This document shows positions 7,611 to 18,949 of a stretch of DNA of 64,000 bases, piece by piece. The position numbers were made by a program, and so were the translations under genes. The notes under the pieces were generated by a model. The model saw nothing but the letters and a program-made list of their open reading frames with translations. It made no database searches and was not told the origin of the DNA. The stretch is taken from positions 124,001-188,000 of the forward strand of contig NZ_SNVV01000010.1 of NCBI RefSeq assembly GCF_004361735.1. The letters run 5' to 3'. Position 1 is the first letter of the stretch. Each line of letters begins with the position of its first letter. Source of the DNA: Azoarcus indigens (lineage in GTDB: Bacteria > Pseudomonadota > Gammaproteobacteria > Burkholderiales > Rhodocyclaceae).

Positions 7611-10600
7611 TCAGCCCGCCTCAACCCCGGTGGAGCCTGCCGGCGCCGCCGGCCGCCAGCGCCGGGCGAGGCGGTCGAAGCAGAGGTAGATCACCGGCGT
7701 GGTGAACAGCGTCAGCACCTGGCTGAGCAGCAGGCCGCCGACCATGGCGATGCCCAGCGGCTGGCGCAGTTCGGCGCCGGCGCCGCCGGCCAGCATCAGC
7801 GGCAGCGCGCCCAGCAGGGCGGCCATGGTGGTCATCAGGATGGGGCGGAAGCGCAGCAGGCAGGCCTGGTAGATGGCTTCGCGCGGGGGCTTGCCCTCGC
7901 TGCGTTCGGCCTCCAGCGCGAAGTCGATCATCATGATGGCGTTCTTCTTGACGATGCCGATCAGCAGGATGATGCCGATCACCGCCACCATGCCGATCTC
8001 CTCGCCCGCCACCATCAGCGCCAGCAGCGCGCCGACCGCCGCCGAGGGCAGGGTGGAGAGGATGGTGATGGGGTGGATGAAGCTCTCGTAGAGGATGCCG
8101 AGCACGATGTACATCGTCACCACCGCCGCCAGGATCAGCAGCAGGGTGTTGGACAGCGAGGCCTCGAAGGCCATGGCCGCGCCCTGGAAGCGGGTCTGCA
8201 GGCTGCCGGGCAACTGCATCTCCGCCTCCACCTTGCGGATGGCCTCGGTGGCCTCGCCCAGCGCCACGCCGGAGGCGAGGTTGAAGGACACGGTGGCGGC
8301 GGGGAACTGGCCGACGTGGTTGATCGCCAGCAGGGTGTTGCGCTCTTCCACCGTGGCTACCGCGGACAGCGGCACCTGCACGCCGTCGCTGCCCGGCACG
8401 TGCAGCAGCGCCAGCGCATCCGGCCCGGCCTTGAACTGCGCCGGCACCTCCAGCACCACCCGGTACTGGGTGGCCTGGGTGTAGATGGTGGAGATGAGGC
8501 GCTGACCATAGGCGTTGTACAGCGCGGCGTCGATGGCCGAGAGCGTCACCCCCAGGCGGGAGGCGGCGTCGCGGTCCACCTTAATGTAGGCCTGGCCGCC
8601 CTTGTCCTGCAGGTCGCTGGCGACGTCTTCCAGCTGCGGCAGCTGCTGCAGGCGCTCGACCAGCTGCGGCGTCCATTTGCGCAGCACGTCCACATCCGGG
8701 TCGGTGAGCATGAAGCGGTACTGGGTGCGGCTGGTCTTGTCCTCGATGGTGAGGTCCTGCACCGGCTGCAGGTAGAGCTTGATGCCTTGCAGCTCCGCCA
8801 GCCGCGGCTTGAGCCGGGCGATGACTTCGCTGGCGCTGGCGTCGCGCTGGCCGTGGGGCTTGAGGTTGATCAGCATGCGGCCGGTGTTGAGCGCCTCGTT
8901 GCTGCCATCCACGCCGATGAAGGAGGACAGGCTGTCCACTGCCGGGTCGGCCAGCACCGCGTCGGCCAGCCTTTGCTGGCGTTCCGACATGGCCTGGAAG
9001 GAGATGCTCTGCGGCGCTTCGGAAATACCCTGGATCATCCCGGTGTCCTGGACCGGGAAGAAGCCCTTGGGCATCACGATGTAGAGCAGGGCGGTGAGGC
9101 CCAGCGTGGCGATGGCCACCAGCAGGGTCAGCGGCTGGTGGTCCAGCACCCAGCTGAGGCCCTTGGCGTAGCGGGCGATGAGGCCATCGATGAAGCCGCC
9201 GGCGGCACGGCCGAAGCGGCTCTGCTTTTCTTCCGGGATGTGGCGCAGCAGGCGCGCGGCCATCATCGGCGTCAGCGTCAGCGACACCAGCATGGACACC
9301 AGGATGGCGACCGCCAGGGTGATGGCGAACTCGCGGAACAGACGGCCGGCGATGTCGCCCATGAACAGCAGCGGAATCAGCACCGCGATCAGGGAGAAGG
9401 TGAGCGAGATGATGGTGAAGCCGATCTGCGCCGAGCCCTTCAGCGCCGCCTGCAGCGGCGATTCGCCTTCCTCCAGGTAGCGGGCGATGTTCTCCACCAT
9501 GACGATGGCGTCATCCACCACGAAGCCGGTGGCGATGGTGAGCGCCATCAGGCTGAGGTTGTTGATGGAGAAGCCGGCGAGGTACATGACGCCGAAGGTG
9601 CCGACCAGCGACAGCGGCACCGCCACGCTGGGAATCACGGTGGCGGAGAAGTTGCGCAGGAACAGGAAGGTGACCATGACCACCAGCGCCACCGCCAGCG
9701 CCAGCTCGAACTGCACGTCCTTCACCGAGGCTCGGATGGTGACGGTGCGGTCGCTGAGGATGCGCAGGTCCACGTTCTCCGGCAGGCTTTCCTCCAGCCT
9801 GGGCAGCAGCGCCTTGATGCGGTTCACCACCTCGATGACGTTGGCGCCGGGCTGGCGCTGCACGTTGAGGATGACCGCCGGGCTGCGGTCCGCCCAGGCG
9901 GCGAGCTTGTCGTTCTCCCCCGCGTCGGTGGCGGTGGCGACATCGCGCAGGCGCACCGGGGCGCCGTTCTTCCAGGCGACGATGAGCTCGCGGTATTCCT
10001 CCGCCGACTTCATCTGGTCATTGGCGTCGATGGTGGTGGAGCGGGTGGGGCCGTCGAAGCTGCCCTTGGAGCCGTTGAGGTTGTTGGCGGCGATGGTGGC
10101 GCGCAGGTCGTCCAGGCTGAGGCCGTAGGCGGCCAGCGCAGTGGGATTGGCGGCGATGCGCACCGCCGGCTTCTGGCCGCCGCCTAGGCTCACCATGCCG
10201 ACGCCGGACACCTGGGCGATCTTCTGTGCCAGCCGGGTATCGACCAGGTCCTGGATCTTGGGCAGTGGCAGGCTGCTGGAGGACACCGCCAGGGTGAGAA
10301 TGGGCACGTCCGCCGGATTCACCTTGCTGTACACCGGCTGGCTGGGCAGGTCATTGGGCAGCAGGCTGGAGGCGGCGTTGATCGCCGCCTGCACTTCCTG
10401 CTCGGCGGTGGCGAGGCTGGAGTCCAGGCTGAAGCGCAGGGTGATCACCGAGGCGCCGCCGGCGCTGCTGGCGGAGATTTCGTCCAGCCCGGCGATCTCG
10501 CCCAGCTTGCTCTCCAGCGGCGCGGTGATGGAAGAGTTGATGATCTCCGGGCTGGCGCCGGGGTAGAGCGTGCTGACCTGGATGGTGGGGTAGTCCACCT

Positions 10601-10715
10601 CCGGCAGCGCCGAGATGGCGAGCAGCCGGTAGGCGATGATGCCGGCGATCAGGATGGCCACCATCAGCAAGGTGGTGGCCACCGGCCGCAGGATGAAGGG
10701 GCGGGATGGATTCAT
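7611..10715 (-). CDS. mdtB: RND multidrug efflux permease, MdtB/MuxB-like
   Basis: A 1034-residue RND transporter. The N-terminal [18 protein letters not shown] helix, the relay pair in [13 protein letters not shown] and the lysine helix [17 protein letters not shown] are all present. It is a paralogue of the next gene, which shares the same motifs, and the two presumably form one mixed trimer as in MdtBC. The start lies three bases after the adaptor stop, indicating translational coupling. The large overlapping frames on the opposite strand over this gene are GC-driven shadows. Confidence 0.92.
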   Translation of the reverse strand: MNPSRPFILRPVATTLLMVAILIAGIIAYRLLAISALPEVDYPTIQVSTLYPGASPEIINSSITAPLESKLGEIAGLDEISASSAGGASVITLRFSLDSSLATAEQEVQAAINAASSLLPNDLPSQPVYSKVNPADVPILTLAVSSSSLPLPKIQDLVDTRLAQKIAQVSGVGMVSLGGGQKPAVRIAANPTALAAYGLSLDDLRATIAANNLNGSKGSFDGPTRSTTIDANDQMKSAEEYRELIVAWKNGAPVRLRDVATATDAGENDKLAAWADRSPAVILNVQRQPGANVIEVVNRIKALLPRLEESLPENVDLRILSDRTVTIRASVKDVQFELALAVALVVMVTFLFLRNFSATVIPSVAVPLSLVGTFGVMYLAGFSINNLSLMALTIATGFVVDDAIVMVENIARYLEEGESPLQAALKGSAQIGFTIISLTFSLIAVLIPLLFMGDIAGRLFREFAITLAVAILVSMLVSLTLTPMMAARLLRHIPEEKQSRFGRAAGGFIDGLIARYAKGLSWVLDHQPLTLLVAIATLGLTALLYIVMPKGFFPVQDTGMIQGISEAPQSISFQAMSERQQRLADAVLADPAVDSLSSFIGVDGSNEALNTGRMLINLKPHGQRDASASEVIARLKPRLAELQGIKLYLQPVQDLTIEDKTSRTQYRFMLTDPDVDVLRKWTPQLVERLQQLPQLEDVASDLQDKGGQAYIKVDRDAASRLGVTLSAIDAALYNAYGQRLISTIYTQATQYRVVLEVPAQFKAGPDALALLHVPGSDGVQVPLSAVATVEERNTLLAINHVGQFPAATVSFNLASGVALGEATEAIRKVEAEMQLPGSLQTRFQGAAMAFEASLSNTLLLILAAVVTMYIVLGILYESFIHPITILSTLPSAAVGALLALMVAGEEIGMVAVIGIILLIGIVKKNAIMMIDFALEAERSEGKPPREAIYQACLLRFRPILMTTMAALLGALPLMLAGGAGAELRQPLGIAMVGGLLLSQVLTLFTTPVIYLCFDRLARRWRPAAPAGSTGVEAG

Positions 10716-10718
10716 CGC

Positions 10719-12137
10719 TCAGGGCCGGGCGGCGGGGGCGTTCTGGCCGGCGGCGGGTGAGGCCGCGGCGTCGTCCGGCCGGCGGCCGGCAGGCGCCGTG
10801 CCGTTGGCGGGCGCGCCATTCATCGCCGGCGCGTTGGCGGGCGAACCTGCCGGCGCCGCGCCGGGGGCGCCTTGAGTGTTCGGTGCGCCCGGGGCGCCTG
10901 GCGCACTGGCGGCGCCGGGCTTGCCGTTGGCGCCGGCCTCGCCCGACACCCGCACCGCCATGCCGTCGCGCAGGCGGTCGGTGCCTTCGGTGACCACCCG
11001 CTCGCCGGCGGCCACGCCTTCGCGCAGCTCCACCTTCTCGCCTTGGCTCTCGCCCACCTTCACCGCGCGCTTGGCCACCTTGTTGCCTTCGCCCAGCACG
11101 TACACATAGGTGCCGCTGTCGTCGCGCTGCAGCGCGCTGGTGGGAACCACGATGGCGTCCTTCAGCTGCAGGGCGTGCAGGCGCACGTTGACGAACTGGT
11201 TGGGGAAGAGGGCGTTGTCGGCGTTGTCGAACACCGCTTTCAGCTTGAAGGTGCCGGTGGTGGTGTCGATCTGGTTGTCCAGGGTGGCGAGGCGGCCGGT
11301 GGCCAGCTTGTTCTGGCGGTTGCGGTCGAAGGCCTGCACCGCCACCTGGCCGCCTTGGTCCAGGCGCCGGCGCACCGTCTGCAATTGGTACTCCGGCAGG
11401 CTGAAGACCACGGTGATCGGCTTCGTCTGGGTGATGACCACCAGCGGATCGGTGTCGCTGCTGGTGACCAGGTTGCCGACGTCCACCTTGCGCAGGCCGA
11501 GGCGGCCGGAGATGGGGGCGCGCACCTCGGTGAATTCCAGGTTGAGGCGGGCGTCATCCACCTGGGCGCGGCTGTTCTCCACCGTGCCCTGGCGCTGGCG
11601 CACCAGCGCCTCCTGGGTGTCCAGCGTCTGCCTGGCCACCGAGTCCTCGGCGTAGAGGCTGCGGTAGCGTTCCACGTCCAGTTGGGCGTTGCGCAGCTGG
11701 GCCTCGTTCTCTTTCAGCGTGCCCTCGGCCTGGGCCAGCGCGGCGCGGTAGGGGCGTGGGTCGATCTGCGCCAGCACCTCGCCGGCCTTCACCTCCTGGC
11801 CTTCCTCGAACAGCACCTTGGCGAGCTGGCCGCTGACGCGGGTGCGTACGTCCACCGTGTTGTAGGCGGTGACGGTGCCCAGTGCGTCGAAATAGAGGTT
11901 GAGGTCGGTCTTCTCGGCGGCGGTCGCGCTCACCAGGAAGCTCATGCCCATCATGCCCATCGGCGGACCGCTGCGGGGGCCACCGGGTCCGCCCGGGCCA
12001 CCAGGCCCCATCATCTGTGCGCCGCCTCCGGTGGAGCGGGTCACGATCAGGGCGACGGCTAGGGCGACGATGATCAGGATCAGCACGGCGATGAGCCAGC
12101 CGCGGCGGGAGGTGCTGGGCGAAGCGGGGATATTCAT
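10719..12137 (-). CDS. mdtA: RND efflux periplasmic adaptor, MdtA/MuxA-like, with Gly/Pro/Ala-rich tail
   Basis: A membrane fusion protein of about 472 residues. The chosen start (ATG 12137-12135) gives a short basic N-terminus and one transmembrane anchor (GWLIAVLILIIVALAVALIV); a GTG at 12191 would add 18 residues and fits less well. The order is anchor, glycine/proline-rich linker (GGPGGPGGPRSG), barrel-sandwich (lipoyl-like) half with the hairpin helices QLRNAQLDVERYRSLY, then beta-barrel. About 75 C-terminal residues after the last domain are almost only Gly, Ala, Pro, Asn and Ser with GAPGAP-like repeats. It is the first gene of the efflux operon. A promoter should lie in 12138-12300, but no clear one was seen. 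Confidence 0.92.
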   Translation of the reverse strand: MNIPASPSTSRRGWLIAVLILIIVALAVALIVTRSTGGGAQMMGPGGPGGPGGPRSGPPMGMMGMSFLVSATAAEKTDLNLYFDALGTVTAYNTVDVRTRVSGQLAKVLFEEGQEVKAGEVLAQIDPRPYRAALAQAEGTLKENEAQLRNAQLDVERYRSLYAEDSVARQTLDTQEALVRQRQGTVENSRAQVDDARLNLEFTEVRAPISGRLGLRKVDVGNLVTSSDTDPLVVITQTKPITVVFSLPEYQLQTVRRRLDQGGQVAVQAFDRNRQNKLATGRLATLDNQIDTTTGTFKLKAVFDNADNALFPNQFVNVRLHALQLKDAIVVPTSALQRDDSGTYVYVLGEGNKVAKRAVKVGESQGEKVELREGVAAGERVVTEGTDRLRDGMAVRVSGEAGANGKPGAASAPGAPGAPNTQGAPGAAPAGSPANAPAMNGAPANGTAPAGRRPDDAAASPAAGQNAPAARP

Positions 12138-12289
12138 GGATGGGGAGGCTGGAAAGGCGGCAAAGGGATGGAGGCTGAGGTCGGCGGCCACGTTAATTGG
12201 GCTTTTGGCGCCGCGCCAAGCGGATTAACTGTTATTTACCCGGCGCCGCATGGTACTGCCGCCCGCAGCTGCATGACACCGCGGCCTTG

Positions 12290-12307
12290 TACCGCTGTGT
12301 AGCGGTA
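12290..12307. promoter_or_regulatory. Inverted repeat in the divergent adaptor/flavin-reductase gap (candidate operator)
   Basis: TACCGCT at 12290-12296 and AGCGGTA at 12301-12307 are exact complements separated by GTGT. The site lies between the divergent efflux operon and the flavin reductase gene, about 60 bases before the latter's ATG. That is a sensible place for a repressor to act on one or both promoters. No regulator gene is adjacent, so its owner is unknown. Confidence 0.35.
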
Positions 12308-12366
12308 TCATGGAGACCGCATTGCAACATAGGCGGGCGACAGCCCCGCCCGACGGAGAGCAATTC

Positions 12367-12882
12367 ATGGGCGAGATCGATTCCCGGCGGCAGGCCTTCC
12401 GCAACGCCATGGCGCGTCTGGCGGCGGCGGTGAACGTGGTCGTCACCAACGGCCCGGCCGGCCGCTGCGGGCTGACCGCCACCGCGGTGTGCTCGGTCAG
12501 CGACGATCCTCCCACGCTGCTGGTGTGCATCAACCGCGACAGCGCGCTCAACGCGGTGTTCAAGGCCAACGGCGTGGTGGGGGTGAACGTGCTGAGCCAC
12601 GAGCATGAACAGACCGCCAAGGTCTTCGCCGGCATGACCGGCGTGCCGATGGAGGAGCGCTTCGACCGCGCCCACTGGAGCGAGGACGTGGAAGCCGGCC
12701 TGCCGGTGCTGCGCGGCGCGCTGGCGACGCTGGAAGGCCGGGTGTCGCAGGTGGCCGAGGTGGGCACCCACTCGGTGCTGTTCATCGAGATCGAGCGCAT
12801 AGACACCGGCCCGGCCGGCGACGCGCTGGTGTATTTCGAACGCAGCTTCCTGTCGCCCCAGCCCATCGTGCTGGCGGCCTGA
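12367..12882 (+). CDS. Flavin reductase (FMN/FAD:NADH), HpaC/RutF family
   Basis: A 171-residue protein of the short-chain flavin reductase family. The ATG at 12367 is preceded by GGAGAG at a good distance; the upstream ATG at 12310 lacks this. The family core AGRCGLTATAVCSVSDDPPTLLVCINR is followed by VNVLSHEHEQ and by VGTHSVLFIEIE, typical of flavin reductases that feed reduced FMN/FAD to a separate monooxygenase such as HpaB or RutA. No oxygenase is next to it, so the partner is elsewhere. Similarity to RutF and HpaC is about equal by eye, so no symbol is given. Confidence 0.85.
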   Translation: MGEIDSRRQAFRNAMARLAAAVNVVVTNGPAGRCGLTATAVCSVSDDPPTLLVCINRDSALNAVFKANGVVGVNVLSHEHEQTAKVFAGMTGVPMEERFDRAHWSEDVEAGLPVLRGALATLEGRVSQVAEVGTHSVLFIEIERIDTGPAGDALVYFERSFLSPQPIVLAA

Positions 12883-12932
12883 GCGAGAACCGCCGCGGCG
12901 GATCCAGCGGCGCACGCAGTACGAGACGTATC

Positions 12933-13003
12933 CCGGGGAAGCGGGGCCATGCTTTGACTGCAGCCGGAGCAGCGGCACCGCGCGGTCCCCGCCGCTTCCC
13001 CGG
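12933..13003. other. Long-range 12-bp hairpin in the leader before the MFS gene
   Basis: CCGGGGAAGCGG at 12933-12944 is exactly complementary to CCGCTTCCCCGG at 12992-13003, enclosing a 47-base loop whose ends can pair further (GGGG with CCCC). There is no T run after it, so it is not a standard terminator. It lies about 60 bases before the TTG start of the exporter gene and may shape the leader RNA. Confidence 0.4.
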
Positions 13004-13064
13004 CAGCCCCCAATACCAATAACGCCGGCGGCCCCAGGCCGCAGCGGCTTGAGCAGGAGACAGC

Positions 13065-14339
13065 TTGGCTTCCCCGCCCCCCGATGCTTCCCTCGCCGGC
13101 ACCCGCCCCTGGCCGGCGCCTGTGCGTGCGCTCGCCCACCCGAATTTCCGCTTCTACTTTTTCGGCCAGGCGATCTCCATCCTCGGCTCCTGGATACAGC
13201 AGGTGGCGCTGGCCTGGCTGGTCTACCGGCTGACCGGCTCGGCTGCGCTGCTGGGCCTCACCACCTTCGCCGCGCTGGTGCCGCAGTTGGTCGTCGGGCC
13301 TTTCGCCGGCGCCTGGATAGACCGCCACGACAAGCGCCGGGTGCTGATCGCGGTGCAGGGCATCCTCGGCCTGCAGGCGCTGGTGCTGGCGGTGCTGACG
13401 GCGATGGACGCCATCGGCCCGACGCTGATCATCGCCATGTCGGTCGCGCTCGGGGTACTCAACGCCTTCGACACGCCGCTGCGGCAGTCGTTGATCAACA
13501 GCTTCGTCGGCAGCAAGGCGGACCTGCCCAACGCGCTGGCGCTCAACGCCATGCTGTTCAACTCCGGCCGCTTCATCGGCCCGCCGGTGGCCGGCCTGCT
13601 GCTGGCGTTGAGCTCCGAAGCGGTGTGCTTTGCCCTCAACGGCGTCTCCTTCCTGGCGCTGATGGCCGGCGTGGCGGCGACGCGGCCGGCGCCCACCGCT
13701 CGCGCCAGCGGTTCGGTCGGCCGGGTGTTCCGCGAGGGGCTGGAGTACGCCTGGAGCAACTGGTCGGTGCGCATGCTGATCTTCGCGCTGGCGATGGTGA
13801 ATCTCACCGCCTCCAGCTACGCGGTGCTGCTGCCCATCTTCGCCAAGGACGTGTTCGGCGGCGACGCCCAGACCCTGGGCTGGCTATGGGGCGCGGCCGG
13901 CGCCGGCGCCTTCGCTGCTACCTTGTTCATGGCGGTGCGGCGCAGCGTGCCGGGGCTGGTCAAGGTCATCATCGTCGGCGGCGCCGGCCTGAGTGCGCTG
14001 GCGGTGCTGGCCTTCGCCTGGAACCGGGAGGTGCCGCTGGCGATGCTGGCGATGGCGGGCGTCGGCTTCGGCATCTCGCTGTGCAACGTCGGTGTAAACG
14101 TCTTGCTGCAGAGTCGGGCGCCGGACCATCTGCGCGGCCGGGTGGTGTCCTTCTTCAGCTCCACCCGCTACGGCGCGGATGCCATCGGCGGCCTGCTGGC
14201 CGGCCTGCTGGCGGCCCAGGTCGGCGCGCGGGCGACGATGCTGGTGGAGGGCGTGGTGCTGGTGTTGTTCTTCCTGTGGGCGCTGCGCTTAATCCCGCGG
14301 CTGCGCAGCGAGGTGGCCGCCAGCCTGCCGGTGCACTGA
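13065..14339 (+). CDS. Major facilitator superfamily exporter (EntS-like)
   Basis: A 424-residue integral membrane protein with about 10-12 transmembrane helices. The start is a TTG preceded by CAGGAGA at ideal distance, and no ATG fits. The early sequence ALAHPNFRFYFFGQAISILGSWIQQVALAWLVY resembles the EntS-type MFS family of proton-driven small-molecule exporters, and the cytoplasmic loop after TM2 (AWIDRHDKRRVL) is the MFS motif A region. It stands alone between the flavin reductase and the aminotransferase. Substrate is not predictable; siderophore or drug export is common for the family. Confidence 0.88.
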   Translation: MASPPPDASLAGTRPWPAPVRALAHPNFRFYFFGQAISILGSWIQQVALAWLVYRLTGSAALLGLTTFAALVPQLVVGPFAGAWIDRHDKRRVLIAVQGILGLQALVLAVLTAMDAIGPTLIIAMSVALGVLNAFDTPLRQSLINSFVGSKADLPNALALNAMLFNSGRFIGPPVAGLLLALSSEAVCFALNGVSFLALMAGVAATRPAPTARASGSVGRVFREGLEYAWSNWSVRMLIFALAMVNLTASSYAVLLPIFAKDVFGGDAQTLGWLWGAAGAGAFAATLFMAVRRSVPGLVKVIIVGGAGLSALAVLAFAWNREVPLAMLAMAGVGFGISLCNVGVNVLLQSRAPDHLRGRVVSFFSSTRYGADAIGGLLAGLLAAQVGARATMLVEGVVLVLFFLWALRLIPRLRSEVAASLPVH

Positions 14340-14448
14340 ACGCGCACTCGCGGTAGCATCGACCCGGTGTGCCTGATGCCGGGCATGCCGCCACGAGGCC
14401 CACGAAGCCTTCCCGTTTTTCCTTTTCACCCCGATACCGGAGCTCCGC

Positions 14449-15630
14449 ATGAAGTACGGCGAATTCGATTCCGCCTCCCTGATGTACATCACCAACCGCC
14501 CCGAGATCCTGTTCGAGCGAGGCGAGGGATCCTGGCTGTTCGATTCGCAGGGCAAGGCCTATCTCGACTTCGTGCAGGGCTGGGCGGTGAACTGCCTGGG
14601 CCACTCGCCGGCGGTGATCCGCGACGCGGTGGTGAAGCAGGTGAATACCCTGATCAACCCCAGCCCGGCCTTCTACAACGGCCCAATGATAGAGCTGGCC
14701 GGCCTGCTGACCGCCCATTGCTCGCTGGACCGGGTGTTCTTCGCCAACAGCGGCGCCGAGGCCAATGAGGGGGCGATCAAGCTGGCGCGCAAGTGGGGCC
14801 GGCTGCACCGCGACGGCGCCTACGAGATCATCACCTTCGACCACGCCTTCCACGGCCGCACGCTGGCGACCATGTCCGCCTCCGGCAAGGCCGGCTGGGA
14901 CACGCTGTTCGCGCCGCAGGTGCCGGGCTTCCCGAAGGCGGCGCTGAACGATATCGACTCGGTGGCGGCGCTGATCGGCCCGAACACGGTGGCGGTGATG
15001 CTGGAGCCGGTGCAGGGCGAGGGCGGTGTGATTCCGGCGACGCCGGAATTCCTGCAGGCGCTGCGCAAGCTCACCCGCGAGAACAACATCCTGCTGATCG
15101 TGGACGAGGTGCAGTCCGGCATGGGCCGCACCGGCCGCCTGTTCGCCCATCAGCATGCCGGCATCGAGCCGGACATCATGACGCTGGGCAAGGGCATAGG
15201 CGGCGGCGTGCCGCTGTCCGCGCTGCTCGCCACCGAGGCGGTGAGCTGCTTCGAGCCCGGCGACCAGGGCGGCACCTACAACGGCAACCCGTTGATGAGC
15301 GCGGCCGGCGTGGCGGTGATGCGTACGCTGATCGCTCCGGGTTTCATGGACGAAGTGCTGGCCCGCGGCGAGTACCTGGCCGCCCGCCTGCGCGAACTGG
15401 TGGCCCGCCACGGCCTGGCGGGCGAGCGGGGTTTTGGCCTGCTGCGTGCCTTGGTGCTGGACAGCGACCGCGCCCCGGCCATCGTCAAGGCGGCGTTGGA
15501 AGGTTCGCCCACCGGCCTGCTGCTGAACGCGCCGCGTCCCAACCTGCTGCGCTTCATGCCTTCGCTGACGGTGAGCGAGGCGGAGATCGACCAGATGACT
15601 GCCATGCTGGATGCGCTGCTGAAGGCCTGA
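14449..15630 (+). CDS. argD: Class III PLP aminotransferase, acetylornithine transaminase-like
   Basis: A 393-residue fold-type I class III aminotransferase. Recognisable parts are [20 protein letters not shown] (cofactor phosphate region), EPVQGEGGV, the aspartate in [15 protein letters not shown], and the Schiff-base lysine K248 in [12 protein letters not shown]. Size and pattern match acetylornithine transaminase, which makes N-acetylornithine in arginine synthesis and can also act on succinyl-diaminopimelate. The N-terminus ([17 protein letters not shown]) is slightly unusual for ArgD, so a related omega-amino acid transaminase remains possible. It is a single gene ending at a strong terminator, with no other arg gene nearby. 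Confidence 0.75.
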   Translation: MKYGEFDSASLMYITNRPEILFERGEGSWLFDSQGKAYLDFVQGWAVNCLGHSPAVIRDAVVKQVNTLINPSPAFYNGPMIELAGLLTAHCSLDRVFFANSGAEANEGAIKLARKWGRLHRDGAYEIITFDHAFHGRTLATMSASGKAGWDTLFAPQVPGFPKAALNDIDSVAALIGPNTVAVMLEPVQGEGGVIPATPEFLQALRKLTRENNILLIVDEVQSGMGRTGRLFAHQHAGIEPDIMTLGKGIGGGVPLSALLATEAVSCFEPGDQGGTYNGNPLMSAAGVAVMRTLIAPGFMDEVLARGEYLAARLRELVARHGLAGERGFGLLRALVLDSDRAPAIVKAALEGSPTGLLLNAPRPNLLRFMPSLTVSEAEIDQMTAMLDALLKA

Positions 15631-15671
15631 GGCGCTGCGACCGTCGCTCGCGGACGGGCGAAGAAAGAAAA

Positions 15672-15706
15672 AGCCCCGCGGACCATCACGGTCCGCGGGG
15701 CTTTTT
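15672..15706. terminator. Strong bidirectional intrinsic terminator
   Basis: A 13-bp perfect stem, AGCCCCGCGGACC at 15672-15684 paired with 15690-15702, with a five-base loop, is flanked by A5 and T5 tracts. It serves both the plus-strand aminotransferase gene and the minus-strand formaldehyde genes that converge here. Confidence 0.95.
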
Positions 15707-15725
15707 GCCTGGGTGCCGGCAGGAC

Positions 15726-16589
15726 TCAGTCCTGCAGCGCGGCGGCGTGGTGCCGCAGGTGGTCCTCGATGAAGCTGGCGATGAAGTAGTAGCTGTGGTC
15801 GTAGCCCGGCTGCAGCCGCAGCGTCAGCGGATGGCCGGCTTCGGCGCAGGCGGCTTCGAGATCGGCCGGCTTCAGCTGTTCGGCGAGGAAGCCGTCCGCT
15901 TCGCCCTGGTCCACCAGCAGCGGCAGCCGCTCCACGCCTTCCGGCAAGGCGGCGATCAGCTCGCAGGCATCCCAGGCCTTCCAGCTCTGCCGGTCGGCGC
16001 CGAGATAGCGCGAGAAGGCCTTCTCGCCCCAGGGGCAGGTGGTGGGGTGGCTGATGGGCGCGAAGGCGGACACCGAGCGGTAGCGGCCCGGGTTCTTCAG
16101 CGCCGACACCAGCGCGCCGTGGCCGCCCATGGAGTGGCCGGCAATGGCGCGGGCGTCGGTGACCGGGAAGTTGGCCTCCACCAGCGAGGGCAGCTCGGCG
16201 ACCACATAGTCGTACATGCGGTAATGGACGTTCCACGGTGCCTGGGTGGCGTTGACGTAGAAGCCGGCGCCGTGGCCGAAGTCCCAGCTGCCGTCCGGAT
16301 CGCCCGGCACGTCGGTGCCGCGCGGGCTGGTGTCCGGCGCGACGATGGCGATGCCGAGCTCAGCCGCCACCCGCTGCGCGCCGGCCTTCTGCATGAAGTT
16401 CTCGTCGCTGCAGGTGAGGCCGGAGAGCCAGTACAGCACCGGCACCGGGCCATCCTCCGCCTGCGGCGGCAGGTAGATGGCGAACACCATGTCGCAGCCC
16501 AGGGCGGCGGAGCGGTGGCGGAAGCGCTTGTGCCAGCCGCCGAAGCTGCGGTTGACGGCGATCTGTTCGAGGGAAGCGGACAGCGTCAT
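15726..16589 (-). CDS. fghA: S-formylglutathione hydrolase
   Basis: A 287-residue alpha/beta-hydrolase of the esterase D family that hydrolyses S-formylglutathione to formate and glutathione, the second step of glutathione-dependent formaldehyde oxidation. The nucleophile is Ser153 in [10 protein letters not shown]. The early motifs [10 protein letters not shown] and [14 protein letters not shown], and DTSPRG in the N-terminal half, are characteristic. It starts nine bases after the stop of the class III alcohol dehydrogenase, so the two are one operon acting in sequence. A longer frame continues upstream through the dehydrogenase gene, but the ATG at 16589 gives the normal family length. Confidence 0.95.
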   Translation of the reverse strand: MTLSASLEQIAVNRSFGGWHKRFRHRSAALGCDMVFAIYLPPQAEDGPVPVLYWLSGLTCSDENFMQKAGAQRVAAELGIAIVAPDTSPRGTDVPGDPDGSWDFGHGAGFYVNATQAPWNVHYRMYDYVVAELPSLVEANFPVTDARAIAGHSMGGHGALVSALKNPGRYRSVSAFAPISHPTTCPWGEKAFSRYLGADRQSWKAWDACELIAALPEGVERLPLLVDQGEADGFLAEQLKPADLEAACAEAGHPLTLRLQPGYDHSYYFIASFIEDHLRHHAAALQD

Positions 16590-16597
16590 GGCCGGGC

Positions 16598-17910
<1,313 letters not shown>

Positions 17911-17911
17911 A

Positions 17912-18823
17912 ATGAGCCTGGATCGCTGGGAAGGCCTGGATGCCTTCGTCGCCGTGGCCGACTGCGGCCGCTTCGCCACCGCCGCCGAGCGGCTGGGGGT
18001 TTCGACCTCGCACATCAGCCGCCAGATCGCCCGCCTGGAAGAGCGGCTGCAGACGCGGCTGTTCTACCGCAGCACCCGGCGGGTGACGCTGACCGAAACC
18101 GGCCAGACTTTCCTGCTGCACTGCCGCCGCCTGCAGGACGGCTTCGACGAGGCCCGGCGGGCGGTGCAGGATCTTGGCGGCACGCCGAAGGGTCTGCTGC
18201 GCCTGACCTGTGCGGTAACCTACGGCGAGCGCTTCGTCGTGCCGCTGGTGAACGATTTCGTCGAGCGTTATCCCGAGCTGAAGGTGGAGATGGACCTCAC
18301 CAACCGGGCGCTGGACATCGTGCATGAGGGCTACGATCTCGCCATCCGCCTCGGCCGGCTGGCCGACTCCAGCCTGGTGGCGACCCGGATCGCGCCGCGG
18401 GTGATGTATCTGTGCGCTGCGCCGTCCTACCTCGCGCGTCGCGGCGAACCGCAACAGCCGGCAGACTTGGGCGCCCACAACTGCCTCATCGGCAGTTCGG
18501 ATACCTGGAGTTTCCTGGTCGATGGCAAGGAACAGTTCGTCCGGGTGCAGGGCAACTGGCGCTGCAACAGTGGCCAGGCGGTGCTGGACGCGGCCCTGCG
18601 CGGCTTCGGCCTCGCCCAACTGCCGGATTACTACGTGCTGGAGCATTTCCGCCGCGGCAATCTGCGCATCCTGCTACCTGCTTTCCAGCCGCCGCACACC
18701 GCGGTGTGGGCCTTGTTCCCGCAGCAGCGCCACCTCTCGCCCAAGGTGCGGCTGCTGGTGGATCACCTGCGGGAAGGGCTGGCGGGGCGCCCGGAGTACC
18801 GGGAAGGCGGTGGGGTGGCCTGA
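17912..18823 (+). CDS. LysR-family transcriptional regulator, divergent from frmA-fghA
   Basis: A 303-residue LysR protein: winged helix-turn-helix at about residues 5-63 (AFVAVADCGRFATAAERLGVSTSHISRQIARLEERL) followed by a periplasmic-binding-protein-like effector domain with KVEMDLTNRALDIVHEGYDLAIRLG. The ATG at 17912 is preferred; a TTG three codons earlier is also in frame. Neither has a good Shine-Dalgarno. The gene diverges from the formaldehyde operon, the classic arrangement for a LysR regulator and its target. The effector is unknown. It belongs to the group often annotated as AaeR/DsdC-like without clear function. Confidence 0.88.
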   Translation: MSLDRWEGLDAFVAVADCGRFATAAERLGVSTSHISRQIARLEERLQTRLFYRSTRRVTLTETGQTFLLHCRRLQDGFDEARRAVQDLGGTPKGLLRLTCAVTYGERFVVPLVNDFVERYPELKVEMDLTNRALDIVHEGYDLAIRLGRLADSSLVATRIAPRVMYLCAAPSYLARRGEPQQPADLGAHNCLIGSSDTWSFLVDGKEQFVRVQGNWRCNSGQAVLDAALRGFGLAQLPDYYVLEHFRRGNLRILLPAFQPPHTAVWALFPQQRHLSPKVRLLVDHLREGLAGRPEYREGGGVA

Positions 18824-18885
18824 CGCTGTCGGCGCTCCCCTGTCTATTGATGATAAAGCGACGGCACTTGCGCCATCCCTCCGAC

Positions 18886-18914
18886 GTTGACGTTAACGTC
18901 AACATTGCTATGTT
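18886..18914 (+). promoter_or_regulatory. Promoter with an 18-bp perfect palindromic operator over its -35 box
   Basis: GTTGACGTTAACGTCAAC at 18886-18903 is a perfect palindrome. The -35 hexamer TTGACG (18887-18892) lies inside it, and TATGTT (18909-18914) is 16 bases further on, giving a good sigma-70 promoter for the SDR gene that starts at 18950. A repressor or activator bound to the palindrome would cover the -35 directly. The ACGTtaACGT core resembles operators described for MerR-type regulators of branched-chain or fatty-acid catabolism, but I cannot confirm the match. Confidence 0.65.
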
Positions 18915-18949
18915 GCTTCTAAGCTGATGGCGATAGGGGAGAGCGGCAT

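Noticed and set aside
4504..7689. A 1061-codon plus-strand open frame opposite the RND pump, and similar long frames at 306-2453, 8073-10187 and 35809-38574
   Set aside because: They lie entirely antisense to clear genes, are His/Arg/Gln/Ala-rich, and have no domain. They are expected where GC at third positions is high.
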